DNA from: Martinezella hainanensis
GTDB lineage: Bacteria > Pseudomonadota > Alphaproteobacteria > Rhizobiales > Rhizobiaceae
Direction of reading: 5' to 3'
Assembly: GCF_900094555.1 (NCBI RefSeq)
Contig: NZ_FMAC01000003.1
Span: forward strand, 434,001-498,000
Length of the DNA stretch: 64,000 bases
Shown piece after piece: positions 33,220-42,075 of this stretch. The position numbers and the translations under genes are program-made. The notes under the pieces are model-generated. The model saw only the letters and a program-made list of their open reading frames with translations, did no database searches and was not told the origin of the DNA. Every line of letters begins with the position of its first letter. Position 1 is the stretch's first letter.

Positions 33220-34284
33220 ATGTATTCCATCCAAGACCACACTCCCGTTTCCATCGTCATTGCGAACTACAACTACGCGCATTTTCTGAGGCGCAGTATC
33301 GATAGCGCATTGGAACAGAATTACGCCGCCGCCGAGGTCATCGTCGTCGATGACGCATCGACCGATGCGACAGCTGATGTCATCGCCTCCTATGGCTCGC
33401 GAATAAAGACATGTCTGCGCGAGGTGAACGGCGGACATGCTGCTGCATTCAACACAGGCTTCGCATCCAGCCACGGCGAGATCGTGCTGTTTCTCGATGC
33501 GGATGATTATCTCTATCCGAATGCGGTATCGGAGGTTGTCGAAGCCTGGGAAGAGAAGACAGCTCAGGTGCAGTTCAGGCTGCATATCGTCGACGAACAG
33601 ATGCATGTAAAGGATATATTTCCACCCGTGGAACTACCTTTCGATTCCGGTGACGTCACTCCGGAATTGTTTCGGAAAGGCCGTTATCAGACGACGGTCA
33701 CCAGCGGTCTGGCATTCAGGCGTTCGGTGCTGGAGAAGGTCATGCCGGTGCCGGAGCCGGAGTTTCGCCAGGGAGCAGATGGATATCTTGCCACGGTTGC
33801 ACCGCTCCATGGCGAGGTAACCTCCATCGAAGATTGCCTTGGCGCCTATCGCATACATGGCGCCAATCATTCCGTCTTTGCCGAAAGGCTCGGCCAGCGC
33901 GCGCGTTGGCGCATAGCGCATGATTTCCGCCGATTGGAGGCCCTATCTGATCAGGCGACGGAGATTGGATTGGATGTGCCTGATGATGCCGGCCTGCGCG
34001 ATCCCGTCCATATCGAGGAGCGTCTGGCATCGCTTTGCATCGACAGGGACCAACATCCTGTTGCGAATGATTCCAGGCTCTCCCTTGCCACGGCCGGCGC
34101 GGTTGCCAGTCTCAGGATGAATGCATCGCGCAAGCGTCGCCTGATGCTGGCCGGATGGTTTCTCTCGATCGGTGTCCTGCCTCGGGATATGGCAAAGACC
34201 ATCCTTTCGTGGAAGCTTGTGGCCTCGTCCCGGCCTCCGTTTCTCCTGCGTCTCTCGAAGACCATCAGGCATGCGATGGGATAG
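33220..34284 (+). CDS. Family 2 glycosyltransferase (GT-A fold)
   Basis: This 354-residue protein starts with PVSIVIANYNYAHFLRRSIDSALEQ, the GT2 nucleotide-binding strand-helix. It has VVDDASTDATADVI, then NGGHAAAFNTGFASSHGEIVLFLDADDYLYP, in which the DAD is the metal-binding DxD. No membrane segments dominate, so it is probably cytosolic or peripheral and transfers a sugar to a polysaccharide or lipid acceptor. It is encoded alone and converges with a secreted GH5 glycosidase gene. The 240 bases before it hold a few weak repeats and no gene. Confidence 0.88.
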   Translation: MYSIQDHTPVSIVIANYNYAHFLRRSIDSALEQNYAAAEVIVVDDASTDATADVIASYGSRIKTCLREVNGGHAAAFNTGFASSHGEIVLFLDADDYLYPNAVSEVVEAWEEKTAQVQFRLHIVDEQMHVKDIFPPVELPFDSGDVTPELFRKGRYQTTVTSGLAFRRSVLEKVMPVPEPEFRQGADGYLATVAPLHGEVTSIEDCLGAYRIHGANHSVFAERLGQRARWRIAHDFRRLEALSDQATEIGLDVPDDAGLRDPVHIEERLASLCIDRDQHPVANDSRLSLATAGAVASLRMNASRKRRLMLAGWFLSIGVLPRDMAKTILSWKLVASSRPPFLLRLSKTIRHAMG

Positions 34285-34335
34285 CTGGACTCCGGAAGAC
34301 ATGGAGATGCCTCGCGCCAATGGACGACACTGATC

Positions 34336-35601
34336 CTATTCGGTCATGCCCGATTTGCGCGAAGGTCCCATCAAAGCGTCGACCACGGCTTGATGATGGA
34401 TATTCCTGTCATAACGGCTGTCGGTTGCGAGCTGCATCAACCCGGCAAAGGCGCTCCTGGCGGAAGGTTTCTTGCCCTCGCCGCGGAGATAGGCGGTCAG
34501 GCGGCGATAATTGGCATTGGTCTTGATCTCCAGCGGATTGCCAGCGCCCATTTTCTTCAACGGCCACCACGACCAGCCGATGCCGTTCTTTTCCTGCAAT
34601 TCTACAGCACGCGCATACCAGTCATTGTTGTTCTCGCCGGATTCGCCGTTCCAGAGCGGCATGTCATATTGTTCGCGGAGCTTCAAAAAGGGTTCGATCG
34701 ATTCCTGCGTCGTCGGTGTCCAGTATTTGTGGAAGCTGAGCGCCGTATTGCGGTCGTCGATCGGCAGCACGCCGGCATAGTTGTTGCCCCAGCAATTGCC
34801 CTCGATGAGAAGCATATGGTTGGTATCGATCGCGCGGATGGCGCGGATGGTGCGCTGATAGATATCGCGCAGCGGCCGGTTTTCGGTTTCGCGGCAGCCA
34901 CCTTTGTCTTTTCTGTCCTGAAAACCCCAATTCGGTTCGTTGAGCAGATCGTAACCGGCGATCGTCGGCTCGTCGCTGTAGCGACGGGCGATCTCGCTCC
35001 ACAGCGCGATCATCATTGCCTGGTTTTCATCGCTGTGCCAGAGCGACGGCTTGTTCGGATTGCGGTCGGAAATGGCGATGTCGTGACCCTGGCCGCCAGG
35101 TGCCGCATGCAGGTCGAGGATCAAGTACATGTTGTTGGCTTTCAGCCAGCGGATCAAAACGTCGACCCGCCGAAAGCCCTCTTCGTTCCAGACAATGTTC
35201 CTGGACGTGTTCCTGCCGTGCTTGTCCTCGATGAACAGGTTCCAGTGCATCGGCAGGCGCACGCTGTTGAAACCCCATTTGGCCATCGCGTCGATATCGG
35301 CTTTCGTTACCGCATTCTCCCGCCAGGACCGATAGAATTGCTCTGTCTTTTTCTCGCCGATGACTTCGGATATGCGGCGGCGAATGATGTGCTGCGCCTT
35401 GAGATTGGCAAGGCCCATCATGTAGCCCTCCTGCACCATCCAGCCGCCTAGGCCGAGACCGCGCAGGATAAGGGGATTGCCCTTGCCATCGACGATCCGC
35501 TGATGATCGGCACGAACGAATCCCTCGGCATATGCCGATGGGGCAAATGACCCCAGGCAGATAATGGACAGGCTGGCGAGCAACAGCAGAAAATGTCTCA
35601 T
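34336..35601 (-). CDS. Secreted glycoside hydrolase family 5 (cellulase-fold) protein
   Basis: This 421-residue protein has a signal peptide (MRHFLLLLASLSIICLGSF, cleavage near AYA-EG, residue 25). It has the GH5 order of motifs: NSVRLPMHW (112-120), LILDLHAAPGG (about 160-170), acid/base Glu222 in LLNEPNWG, FHKYW (about 290-294) and nucleophile Glu320 in LWNGESGE. It should hydrolyse a beta-1,4- or related beta-glucan in the periplasm or outside. ATG 35601 gives the signal peptide directly. A much longer frame back to 36105 crosses the next gene in another frame and is not accepted. Confidence 0.9.
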   Translation of the reverse strand: MRHFLLLLASLSIICLGSFAPSAYAEGFVRADHQRIVDGKGNPLILRGLGLGGWMVQEGYMMGLANLKAQHIIRRRISEVIGEKKTEQFYRSWRENAVTKADIDAMAKWGFNSVRLPMHWNLFIEDKHGRNTSRNIVWNEEGFRRVDVLIRWLKANNMYLILDLHAAPGGQGHDIAISDRNPNKPSLWHSDENQAMMIALWSEIARRYSDEPTIAGYDLLNEPNWGFQDRKDKGGCRETENRPLRDIYQRTIRAIRAIDTNHMLLIEGNCWGNNYAGVLPIDDRNTALSFHKYWTPTTQESIEPFLKLREQYDMPLWNGESGENNNDWYARAVELQEKNGIGWSWWPLKKMGAGNPLEIKTNANYRRLTAYLRGEGKKPSARSAFAGLMQLATDSRYDRNIHHQAVVDALMGPSRKSGMTE

Positions 35602-35677
35602 GAATCCCAACTCGCGTGAAACTTTGGCGCCATGTGGGCAAGGTACCGCGTGGAAGGCCAAAATCACGTGACAACAT

Positions 35678-36160
35678 CTACGCCAGTCGATCCAATGGTG
35701 CGCCGAAGATGATCTCCTGATAGGCAGCAAGCAGGGCGGGCTCCTCGATGGAGCCGTGATGATGAAGTTGACGCCAGGCGCCGTCGATCCGGGTGAACCA
35801 GCGCGTCGTGCGAATGCGAAGCTCGACACTCCTATCGGCGGTGATGCAACTTCCCTTCTCTCGACCGACGAACAGATGCCAGTCATCGCCGCCCTGGCTG
35901 GTGAAATCGTGGAATGTGACCTGGACTTTCGCCTTCCCACCAAACAGCTTCCCATAGCCATCACGGATCGACGGCCATCCGCGCCGGATGCCCCCGATCG
36001 GATTGTCCATGCTTGGCTTGTCGCCATCCGCCCAATTGGCGGCGAGTGCGTCCAGGTCGCCGGCGTTGAAGGCGCGATAAAAGCCAATAAGTGCATCGAG
36101 GGCACCGCCGTCGCCCATCATGTTTTCGCTGCCGGTAATCTCAGTCAAAAGTTCTGTCAT
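35678..36160 (-). CDS. SnoaL/NTF2-like small protein
   Basis: This 160-residue protein has an NTF2-like cone fold pattern: ALDALIGFYRAFNAGDLDALAANWADGDKPSMDNPIGGIRRGWPSI is the helix-helix-strand opening typical of SnoaL-like and DUF4440 proteins. It then has VTFHDFTSQGGDDWHLFVGREKG and RTTRWFTRIDGAWRQLHHHGSIEEP. The terminal HHHGS resembles the last strand in ketosteroid-isomerase-like proteins. ATG 36160 follows AGGAG. It is 17 bases downstream of the YbfB-type MFS gene and thus in one operon with it. Function unknown. Confidence 0.82.
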   Translation of the reverse strand: MTELLTEITGSENMMGDGGALDALIGFYRAFNAGDLDALAANWADGDKPSMDNPIGGIRRGWPSIRDGYGKLFGGKAKVQVTFHDFTSQGGDDWHLFVGREKGSCITADRSVELRIRTTRWFTRIDGAWRQLHHHGSIEEPALLAAYQEIIFGAPLDRLA

Positions 36161-36177
36161 GTTCAATTCTCCTGTTG

Positions 36178-37416
36178 TCATGAGTCATGATCCGCGGCGT
36201 GCTTCTGTGGGGTGCGGATAAACATCGCGACGGAGAGATCGATCGCCAGGGCGAGAACCATGGCGCCGGCTCCGATGAAGAAGAGCAGGTAGTAGTTTCC
36301 GCCGGTTTGCGCGAAGATGAAGGAAAGTCCGTAAGCGGCTGCCGCCTGGAACAGCGCGAAGAACACGGTTGCCAGGCTCCAGGCGACTTTCTGTTGTGCC
36401 GGGTGGTGCGGAAGCAGCTCCGCGATCCTGCCGAGCATTAGGGGAACCGTGCCGGTTACGAATGCGCCGACGATCACGCTCGAAGCGATGAGCCAGGCCT
36501 GCCCGAGGCCAAAGGCGGGAATGGCGACTGCGACGGCCTCGAGAAGAAAGGCGAACCGCAGCGCTGCGGCAAAGCCCGTGCGATCGGCAAGATGCCCGGC
36601 GAGTATCGGGCCGATGGTCGCGCCGAGGCCGAACAGCACCCAGTATTCCGCGCCGACCTGCAGGCCCTGTCCCAATCCGCGAGCCACAAAATCCACGAGA
36701 AAGATCATATGCGGAACCCAGCCGGCGGCATTCAGTGCGTATTCGATATAGAGCGCATGCAGTGTCCAGCGTTTTGGTACATGCGTAGCGTGTTGCGTCG
36801 GTATGGAGTGGCCAGCGACATCATGCGGCCATCCGCCCCAGGCAATGAACGTCAGCAGCAGCGACAGGACGCCAAGGCCGAGCCAGGTTTCTCGCAAGCC
36901 CTGTTGGAGGAGCAGGGGAACCAGTGTGCCTGATAGTGCAACCCCGGAGCCGATGCCCATGAAGATCACGCCGCTGGCAAGCCCCCGGCGAGAGGGCGAG
37001 ATCAGCAGCAGGACGGTCGGCGCTGCCAGAACCATCAGGACGCCACCGGCAAGGCCGGCCGCAAAGCGCCAGACGGAAAACCACGCAAAACTGACGGGAA
37101 AGGCGCACGCAAAGAAGGCGACCGTTGCGGCAAGCATCATGACCTTGAGCGTCAGGACGGTCGAAAAACGCGCGGCGAGCGTCCGCCCGAGCAATGCGCC
37201 GATCAGATAACCGGACAGATTAGCGGCACCGAGATAGGCGGCCGTAGAGGCTTCGAACCAGTGCGTGTCGACGATGGCGGGAAGGAGCGGCGTATAGGCG
37301 AAACGCGCGAGGCCGATGCCGATAAGGCAGGCGCAGAATGCCGACAGGATGGCACGCCATGCCTTCCGGGTGCCATGATGGTTTCTGTCGATTTCGTGCG
37401 TCGTCGCGTCAGTCAT
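36178..37416 (-). CDS. YbfB/YjiJ-type MFS transporter
   Basis: This 412-residue protein with about twelve membrane segments starts with a short hydrophilic stretch and then AILSAFCACLIGIGLARFAYTPLLPAIVD, the hallmark opening of the YbfB/YjiJ MFS group. Further blocks are AAYLGAANLSGYLIGALLGR and SPSRRGLASGVIFMGIGSGVALSGTLVP. Substrates of this group are poorly known. It is divergent from a LysR regulator, with palindromes in the gap, and is followed by the SnoaL-like gene. Confidence 0.87.
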   Translation of the reverse strand: MTDATTHEIDRNHHGTRKAWRAILSAFCACLIGIGLARFAYTPLLPAIVDTHWFEASTAAYLGAANLSGYLIGALLGRTLAARFSTVLTLKVMMLAATVAFFACAFPVSFAWFSVWRFAAGLAGGVLMVLAAPTVLLLISPSRRGLASGVIFMGIGSGVALSGTLVPLLLQQGLRETWLGLGVLSLLLTFIAWGGWPHDVAGHSIPTQHATHVPKRWTLHALYIEYALNAAGWVPHMIFLVDFVARGLGQGLQVGAEYWVLFGLGATIGPILAGHLADRTGFAAALRFAFLLEAVAVAIPAFGLGQAWLIASSVIVGAFVTGTVPLMLGRIAELLPHHPAQQKVAWSLATVFFALFQAAAAYGLSFIFAQTGGNYYLLFFIGAGAMVLALAIDLSVAMFIRTPQKHAADHDS

Positions 37417-37420
37417 GGGA

Positions 37421-37487
37421 ATTCTCTCAGCTATCAGTGCTTGAGAGAATACGCCGCAAGCTATATCATAAAAATTGATTTGTTATG
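37421..37487. promoter_or_regulatory. Divergent promoter with LysR-type inverted repeats
   Basis: ATTCTCTCA (37421-37429) is inverted as TGAGAGAAT (37442-37450) with a 12-base spacer. CATAA (37467-37471) is inverted as TTATG (37483-37487) with an 11-base spacer, in an AT-rich stretch. The second resembles a LysR T-N11-A box. Both lie between the MFS and LysR genes. Confidence 0.5.
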
Positions 37488-37520
37488 AGAACAGCTATCT
37501 CTATTGGAGATATGTAAGCC

Positions 37521-38399
37521 ATGGACGTATCCGATCTTAGGGTTTTCGAAGCGGTATCGCGGCACGGCAGCATGAACCGGGCGGCACAGGAGCTGCATAC
37601 GGTACAGTCGAACGTAACGGCGCGTATTCGGGCGTTGGAAGAAGAGCTTGGCGTCAGCCTTTTTCAGCGGCACGCAAGGGGCGTATCGACCACGCCGGCG
37701 GGACAACGCATTCTGCCATTTGTCGGCCGCATCACCAAACTTCTTGCCGATGCACGTACCGCCGCGCACGACGATGGCTCGCCGGGCGGGACGCTTTCTA
37801 TCGGCAGCCTGGAAACGACCACGGCGTTGCGATTGTCGCCGCTCCTCGGCCAATTCGCCAAGACCTATCCTCAGGTGCGGCTCGTCGTTACCACCGGTAC
37901 GACCCGCCGGTTGATCGACGATGTCGTTTCATGCCGGGTCGAGGCCGCCTTCGTGGCAGGCCCCGTCAGCCATCCCGATCTCGATCACGAGGTGATCTTT
38001 CGTGAAGAGCTTGTTCTCGTGACAACGCCTGCCATCCACACAATGGAGGATTTAATCGAGATTGCCGATCTGAAGACCATCGTCTTCCAGATCGGATGCT
38101 CCTATCGGCAGCGATTGGAATCGCTTCTTGCCGATATGGGCCTCGTCACATCGAAACCGCTGGAATTCGGTTCTCTCGATACGATCATCAGCTGCGTGTC
38201 GGCAGGCGTCGGCGTCACTCTTCTGCCGAGGGGTGTCGTTACCGCCGCCGCGGCTGAGGGCAGGGTTGCAATCCACGAGCTCCCGCCGGAGCGGTCGCTG
38301 GTGGATACGCTCTTCGTGCGCAGGAAGGACGCCTATACCTCCAGCGCCATGACCGCGCTCCTCGATATGATTCGATCGGCCAGGCCCAGAGCTGGATGA
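37521..38399 (+). CDS. LysR family transcriptional regulator
   Basis: This 292-residue protein has an N-terminal winged helix-turn-helix (LRVFEAVSRHGSMNRAAQELHTVQSNVTARIRALEEELGVSLFQR, residues about 6-50) and a periplasmic-binding-like effector domain (GTLSIGSLETTTALRLSPLL, then ISCVSAGVGVTLLPRGVV). This is a standard LysR architecture of normal length. It is transcribed away from the YbfB-type MFS transporter and probably controls it and itself through sites at 37421-37487. The coinducer is unknown. The stop codon overlaps the first arm of a perfect 11-pair hairpin. Confidence 0.92.
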   Translation: MDVSDLRVFEAVSRHGSMNRAAQELHTVQSNVTARIRALEEELGVSLFQRHARGVSTTPAGQRILPFVGRITKLLADARTAAHDDGSPGGTLSIGSLETTTALRLSPLLGQFAKTYPQVRLVVTTGTTRRLIDDVVSCRVEAAFVAGPVSHPDLDHEVIFREELVLVTTPAIHTMEDLIEIADLKTIVFQIGCSYRQRLESLLADMGLVTSKPLEFGSLDTIISCVSAGVGVTLLPRGVVTAAAAEGRVAIHELPPERSLVDTLFVRRKDAYTSSAMTALLDMIRSARPRAG

Positions 38400-38424
38400 T
38401 TTTAGGTCTGTTCGACCTAAAATC
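38398..38424. terminator. Perfect 11-pair hairpin at the LysR stop
   Basis: GATTTTAGGTC (38398-38408), loop TGTTC, GACCTAAAATC (38414-38424). AT-rich flanks make it usable in both directions between the convergent LysR and M14 peptidase genes. It borders the repeat at 38451-38500. Confidence 0.65.
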
Positions 38425-38450
38425 TGAATCCACTCTAGCATTAAAGAAGT

Positions 38451-38500
38451 AGAGCGTGATGTCGTCCGAAAACCGCCTACACTTTTCGGCATCGTGCTCT
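38451..38500. repeat. Rhizobial-type intergenic palindromic repeat (RIME-like)
   Basis: A compact, imperfect 50-base palindrome: AGAGC (38451-38455), GATG and CCGAAAA (38466-38472) are mirrored by TTTTCGG (38483-38489), CATC and GCTCT (38496-38500). The sequence resembles the RIME-type mosaic elements known between rhizobial genes. Its end overlaps the stop codon of the M14 peptidase gene. Confidence 0.6.
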
Positions 38501-40229
38501 AGCTCGAAGCCATGATCTCCTGCCAGGCGCTATAGGCCGAAAGCACGGTTTCCATCTGGGCTGTGTGGCCGGCGATAAACGCTTCGCCATAGATGGTCTC
38601 GTCCGGATATTCGGTGATCAGGGTCATTGGCACTGTGTGGCGATCATCGATATTGGCGAGGCAGGGAAAGCCGTTGATGATACGGAAGCCCGTTTCGCCG
38701 GCATGGGTTTCATACAGTGCGATCTGGCGGTCATTGTAGCCCAGCAGTCCCGGGATGGCGCCGAGGTGCTTCGTGACCTTATCCAGAAGCTGTTCCGCCT
38801 GGGTCGCCCAGCCGGAATGATAGCGGGCAATCAGGAAGAATCCTTTCGGCAGTGTCCACATGGCGAAATTGCGTGGGACGTAGCCGGAAAGCGGGCGTGT
38901 CCATTCATGCGCCGGATAGCCATGCAGGTTGACATGCAGCTGCGCGCCGCTCAGCTTTTCCGCCTGGAAACGGATCTTCTTCTCGAAGAGATATGGGCCG
39001 GCGTTCTCTTCGGTACGGTATTCGAGGTCGTCGCCAAGCGCGGTGTAGCGGGCGGCATGATACATGTGGCGCGGGCTGTCCCGACGCAGGCGCTGATGCA
39101 GCGCGTAGCCGTCGGGATTTTCCAGCGGCGAGATGGTGAAATGGGCACTTTTGATCTTGGCCAGGCGCTGTGCTGCACGCAGGGCGCCCGCGCCGCCGGT
39201 CGTCTCATTGGCGTGCTGGCCGCCGCTGATCATTACGGCAGCATCGCGGCCCTTGATATAGCGTGCTCGAACAGAGCGTCCGGAGCGAGTAGCGGCCTCA
39301 AACGCTTCGCCGCCGATCCTGTCAAGCTCGGCCTCGATCTGCAGCACGGCTAAAGGTTCCGTTGCCGTCTCGAGCTGCTGTTCGGCTCCGTCCCAGTAAT
39401 GCGACGTCAGCGGCTGCGTCTCCACTCTTACGGAGATTTCGCCGGAGGAGGGTAGAATCTGCGGAACGATCTGACCAGGCTTCAAGCCGCGGTCGCCCAG
39501 CGGCCGGCCGGATTTCTTCTGGAAGAATTCGAGCAGCGAGAAATAGAAGTCTTCATGCAACGCCTCGCGCAGGCTCATCACTTCATCGCCAACAGGCAAG
39601 GCCTCATCCGTCGCCGGCAGGGCAACGCGGATATTCAGCTCTTCGAAATAGGGCTCGCTTGCACCCCAGTCGAAATGAGTAATCGCGCCGATGGTCTCTT
39701 CGAAGAGCTGTTCATAGTCCGTGGCGAGCCTTTCGCCCGTCGCATTGCCATCCCGTACGATCCAGCCGGTCGGAGAAACGCTCGTTTCGCCAGCTGCATC
39801 GATATGGATACGATTTGGTACGAGCACCTTCAACCGGCGTTCACCAGCCGCATTGCTCTTCAAGAGCGCATCATAATGAAAGTCGCCATCTGCTCTCGCG
39901 ATGAAGGTGATCTTCCGGTCTCCGACCATCGCCGCAAGTGGATAGGCTTCCAGCCGGAAGCGATTGTCCGGCGCATTCGGGTGAACCGGATAGTGGATCT
40001 CGATCGCGTCCACATCCCTTAGATCAATCTCCTCGATGAAGGCGGTCACCAGCGGCTTGTAGGCGCTGCGAATGCGCGCCTTTACGCCCTTTTCCTTGAG
40101 TTCGCGCTCTGCCTGCTGGCGGCTTTCTTTGTCATCGAAGGTCCAGGCCTCGAAATTCTGATCGGGTTTGGCATCGGCGACAAGGCGCGAGAGCGTGCGC
40201 TCGAAACGTTTCTCGAAAATCAGGGTCAT
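38499..40229 (-). CDS. M14-family zinc carboxypeptidase-like protein
   Basis: This 576-residue protein has a C-terminal M14 metallopeptidase domain. His339 and Glu342 in GGQHANET form the H-x-x-E zinc pair, a third ligand lies in LHVNLHGYPAHEW (His436 or His432), and YETHAGETG late in the domain is a candidate for the catalytic glutamate. The N-terminal 300 residues show no recognised domain; they are beta-rich and make the protein longer than classic carboxypeptidases. No signal peptide is visible, so it is cytosolic. It is the last gene of a peptide-import operon, 6 bases after the DppC-type gene, and probably trims imported peptides. Confidence 0.85.
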   Translation of the reverse strand: MTLIFEKRFERTLSRLVADAKPDQNFEAWTFDDKESRQQAERELKEKGVKARIRSAYKPLVTAFIEEIDLRDVDAIEIHYPVHPNAPDNRFRLEAYPLAAMVGDRKITFIARADGDFHYDALLKSNAAGERRLKVLVPNRIHIDAAGETSVSPTGWIVRDGNATGERLATDYEQLFEETIGAITHFDWGASEPYFEELNIRVALPATDEALPVGDEVMSLREALHEDFYFSLLEFFQKKSGRPLGDRGLKPGQIVPQILPSSGEISVRVETQPLTSHYWDGAEQQLETATEPLAVLQIEAELDRIGGEAFEAATRSGRSVRARYIKGRDAAVMISGGQHANETTGGAGALRAAQRLAKIKSAHFTISPLENPDGYALHQRLRRDSPRHMYHAARYTALGDDLEYRTEENAGPYLFEKKIRFQAEKLSGAQLHVNLHGYPAHEWTRPLSGYVPRNFAMWTLPKGFFLIARYHSGWATQAEQLLDKVTKHLGAIPGLLGYNDRQIALYETHAGETGFRIINGFPCLANIDDRHTVPMTLITEYPDETIYGEAFIAGHTAQMETVLSAYSAWQEIMASS

Positions 40230-40235
40230 GATGTC

Positions 40236-41084
40236 TTACCTTGTCGTTCTGCCAGTCGGGTCGAGGCTGTCGCGCAGCCAGTCGCCGAGGAGATTGAGGC
40301 CAAGCACAGTCAAAAGGATTGCGAGGCCAGGAAAGAGGCTCACCCACCACGCGGTCTGCAGATAGGTTCGTCCGTCGGCCAGCATGCCGCCCCAGCTCGG
40401 GATAGTGGGATCTACGCCCAGCCCGAGAAAAGTGAGGCTGCTTTCAAGCAGGATGTTGTTGGCGATGTTCAGCGTCATCAGCACGATCACCGGCCCGACA
40501 AGGTTCGGCAGCAGATGCTGGAAGATGATGCGCCAGTCTTTGACGCCGATCGCACGTGCCGACAGAATAAACTCGCGCTCGCGCAGGCTGAGCACCGAGC
40601 CGCGTACGAGGCGGGCATATTGCACCCATTGCGACACGATCAGCAGGATGATCGTGTTGGTCAGGCTGCCGCCGACGATGGCGATGAAGGTGATAGCGAG
40701 GAGAATGAAGGGCATGGCGAGCTGGATGTCGGCAAAGCGCATCAGCAACATGTCCCAGATGCCGCGGTAGTAGCCCGCCGCAAGGCCGACCAGCACGCCA
40801 AGAACCACGCCGCCAATGACCGAAGTCAGGCCGACGGTCAGCGATATCTTGCCGCCTGCGACGACGCGGGCAAGTACATCGCGCCCGAGCGGGTCGGTGC
40901 CGAAGGGGTGAGCGAGGCTGGCAAAGGGTCTTGCGAGCCGTGCCATCAAGTCGATCTTTTCGGCGCCACCGGGAAAGAGCACGTCGGAGAGCAGCACGGC
41001 AAGGCAGATGACGACCGTGATCAATGCTCCCACGATGAATTCGAAACTGTAGAAACGCGAACGGCGTGAGATCGTGGCGGCCAT
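40236..41084 (-). CDS. Peptide ABC transporter permease (DppC type)
   Basis: This 282-residue inner-membrane permease has HPFGTDPLGRDVLARVVAGGKISL after the first membrane segment and the ATPase-docking loop LSARAIGVKDWRIIFQHLLPN. It also has the family end SFLGLGVDPTIPSWGGMLADGRTYL. ATG 41084, 5 bases after the preceding stop, is chosen over an ATG at 41123 that overlaps the DppB-type gene by 35 bases. It pairs with the permease at 41089-42012. Length and motifs are normal. Confidence 0.92.
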   Translation of the reverse strand: MAATISRRSRFYSFEFIVGALITVVICLAVLLSDVLFPGGAEKIDLMARLARPFASLAHPFGTDPLGRDVLARVVAGGKISLTVGLTSVIGGVVLGVLVGLAAGYYRGIWDMLLMRFADIQLAMPFILLAITFIAIVGGSLTNTIILLIVSQWVQYARLVRGSVLSLREREFILSARAIGVKDWRIIFQHLLPNLVGPVIVLMTLNIANNILLESSLTFLGLGVDPTIPSWGGMLADGRTYLQTAWWVSLFPGLAILLTVLGLNLLGDWLRDSLDPTGRTTR

Positions 41085-41088
41085 CGGC

Positions 41089-42012
41089 TTACTCCGTGCG
41101 AATGCGGGGATCGACAAGGCCATAGGCGATGTCGACGAGGAGGTTGACGCCGACGATGAACAGCGCCAGCACGGTAATCACGCCCTGCAAGACCGGATAG
41201 TCGCGGGCGCCGACGGCATCGAATGCCAGCGTGCCGAGACCCGGCCAATTGAAGACGCGCTCGATGACGACGATGCCGCCCAGCAGGCCACCGAACTGGA
41301 TGCCGAAATAGGTGATGAGCGGTATCGCGCAATTGCGCAGCGCGTGCTTGTAGAGCACCTTGCTTTCGCTGAGGCCCTTCGCACGCGCGACCATGATGTA
41401 TTGCGATTGTAGCGTTTCCAGCATGGCGGTCCGCACCAGGCGCACATTCGTTGCCGTCAGGATCACGCCCATCGTCACGGCCGGCATCACGTAGCTCGAA
41501 ATCCCGACCATGCCGCTCGGGGGCAGCCAGCCGAGCGTGATGGAGAACAAGAGCACCATCATCAGCGCCAGCCAGAAGTTCGGGAAGGAGAGGCCGAGCA
41601 ACGAGAGAACGCGGATGATCTGATCCGCCGTCTTGCCGCGTGCCGTCGCTGCCTTGATCCCGAGCGGAATGGAGAGCGCGATCGAGACGACCATGGAGAT
41701 GAAGGCGAGCAGCAGCGTTGCCGGCAGGGCATTGGCAATCAGCTGGGAAACCGGCGTTCCGCCGGTGAAGCTCCGGCCGAAATCCAATGTCAGCAGCCCC
41801 TTCAGGAAGGTGAAATATTGCACGAGGAAGGGCTGATCCGTGCCAAGCGCTGCGCGAATGCGCGCGAGATCGTCTTCCGTCATGCTGCCGCCGCCTTGAA
41901 ACATCATCAGGGCAGGGTCGCCCGTGAGGCGGATGGCGAATGAGACGAGAAGAGTGATGGCGATCACGACGAAAATCGCCTGCAGCAATCGCTTGATGAG
42001 AAAACCGGCCAC
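41089..42012 (-). CDS. Peptide ABC transporter permease (DppB type)
   Basis: This 307-residue permease has an N-terminal helix (LIKRLLQAIFVVIAITLLVSFAIRL), LTLDFGRSFTGGTPV (the DppB hallmark GRSF), and about five further membrane helices. The coupling loop YIMVARAKGLSESKVLYKHALRN contains the EAA-like A-R-A-K-G. It follows the binding-protein gene after 63 bases that contain a strong stem-loop (42038-42064), an arrangement that usually makes the permease less abundant than the binding protein. Confidence 0.93.
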   Translation of the reverse strand: MAGFLIKRLLQAIFVVIAITLLVSFAIRLTGDPALMMFQGGGSMTEDDLARIRAALGTDQPFLVQYFTFLKGLLTLDFGRSFTGGTPVSQLIANALPATLLLAFISMVVSIALSIPLGIKAATARGKTADQIIRVLSLLGLSFPNFWLALMMVLLFSITLGWLPPSGMVGISSYVMPAVTMGVILTATNVRLVRTAMLETLQSQYIMVARAKGLSESKVLYKHALRNCAIPLITYFGIQFGGLLGGIVVIERVFNWPGLGTLAFDAVGARDYPVLQGVITVLALFIVGVNLLVDIAYGLVDPRIRTE

Positions 42013-42037
42013 GTTCTTACCCCGAGAGCTTTCGGAC

Positions 42038-42064
42038 GACGCCGCCGACCGAGCCGGCGGCGTC
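42038..42064 (-). terminator. Intra-operon stem-loop between binding protein and permease genes
   Basis: GACGCCGCCG (42038-42047), seven-base loop, CGGCGGCGTC (42055-42064): a perfect ten-pair GC stem without T-run, 11 bases after the binding-protein stop on the minus strand. It probably stabilises the upstream message or attenuates read-through. Confidence 0.65.
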
Positions 42065-42075
42065 CTGCTGGATGA

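Noticed and set aside
35602..36105. Upstream extension of the GH5 frame into the SnoaL-like gene
   Set aside because: The extension reads the SnoaL gene in another frame; ATG 35601 starts with a clear signal peptide.
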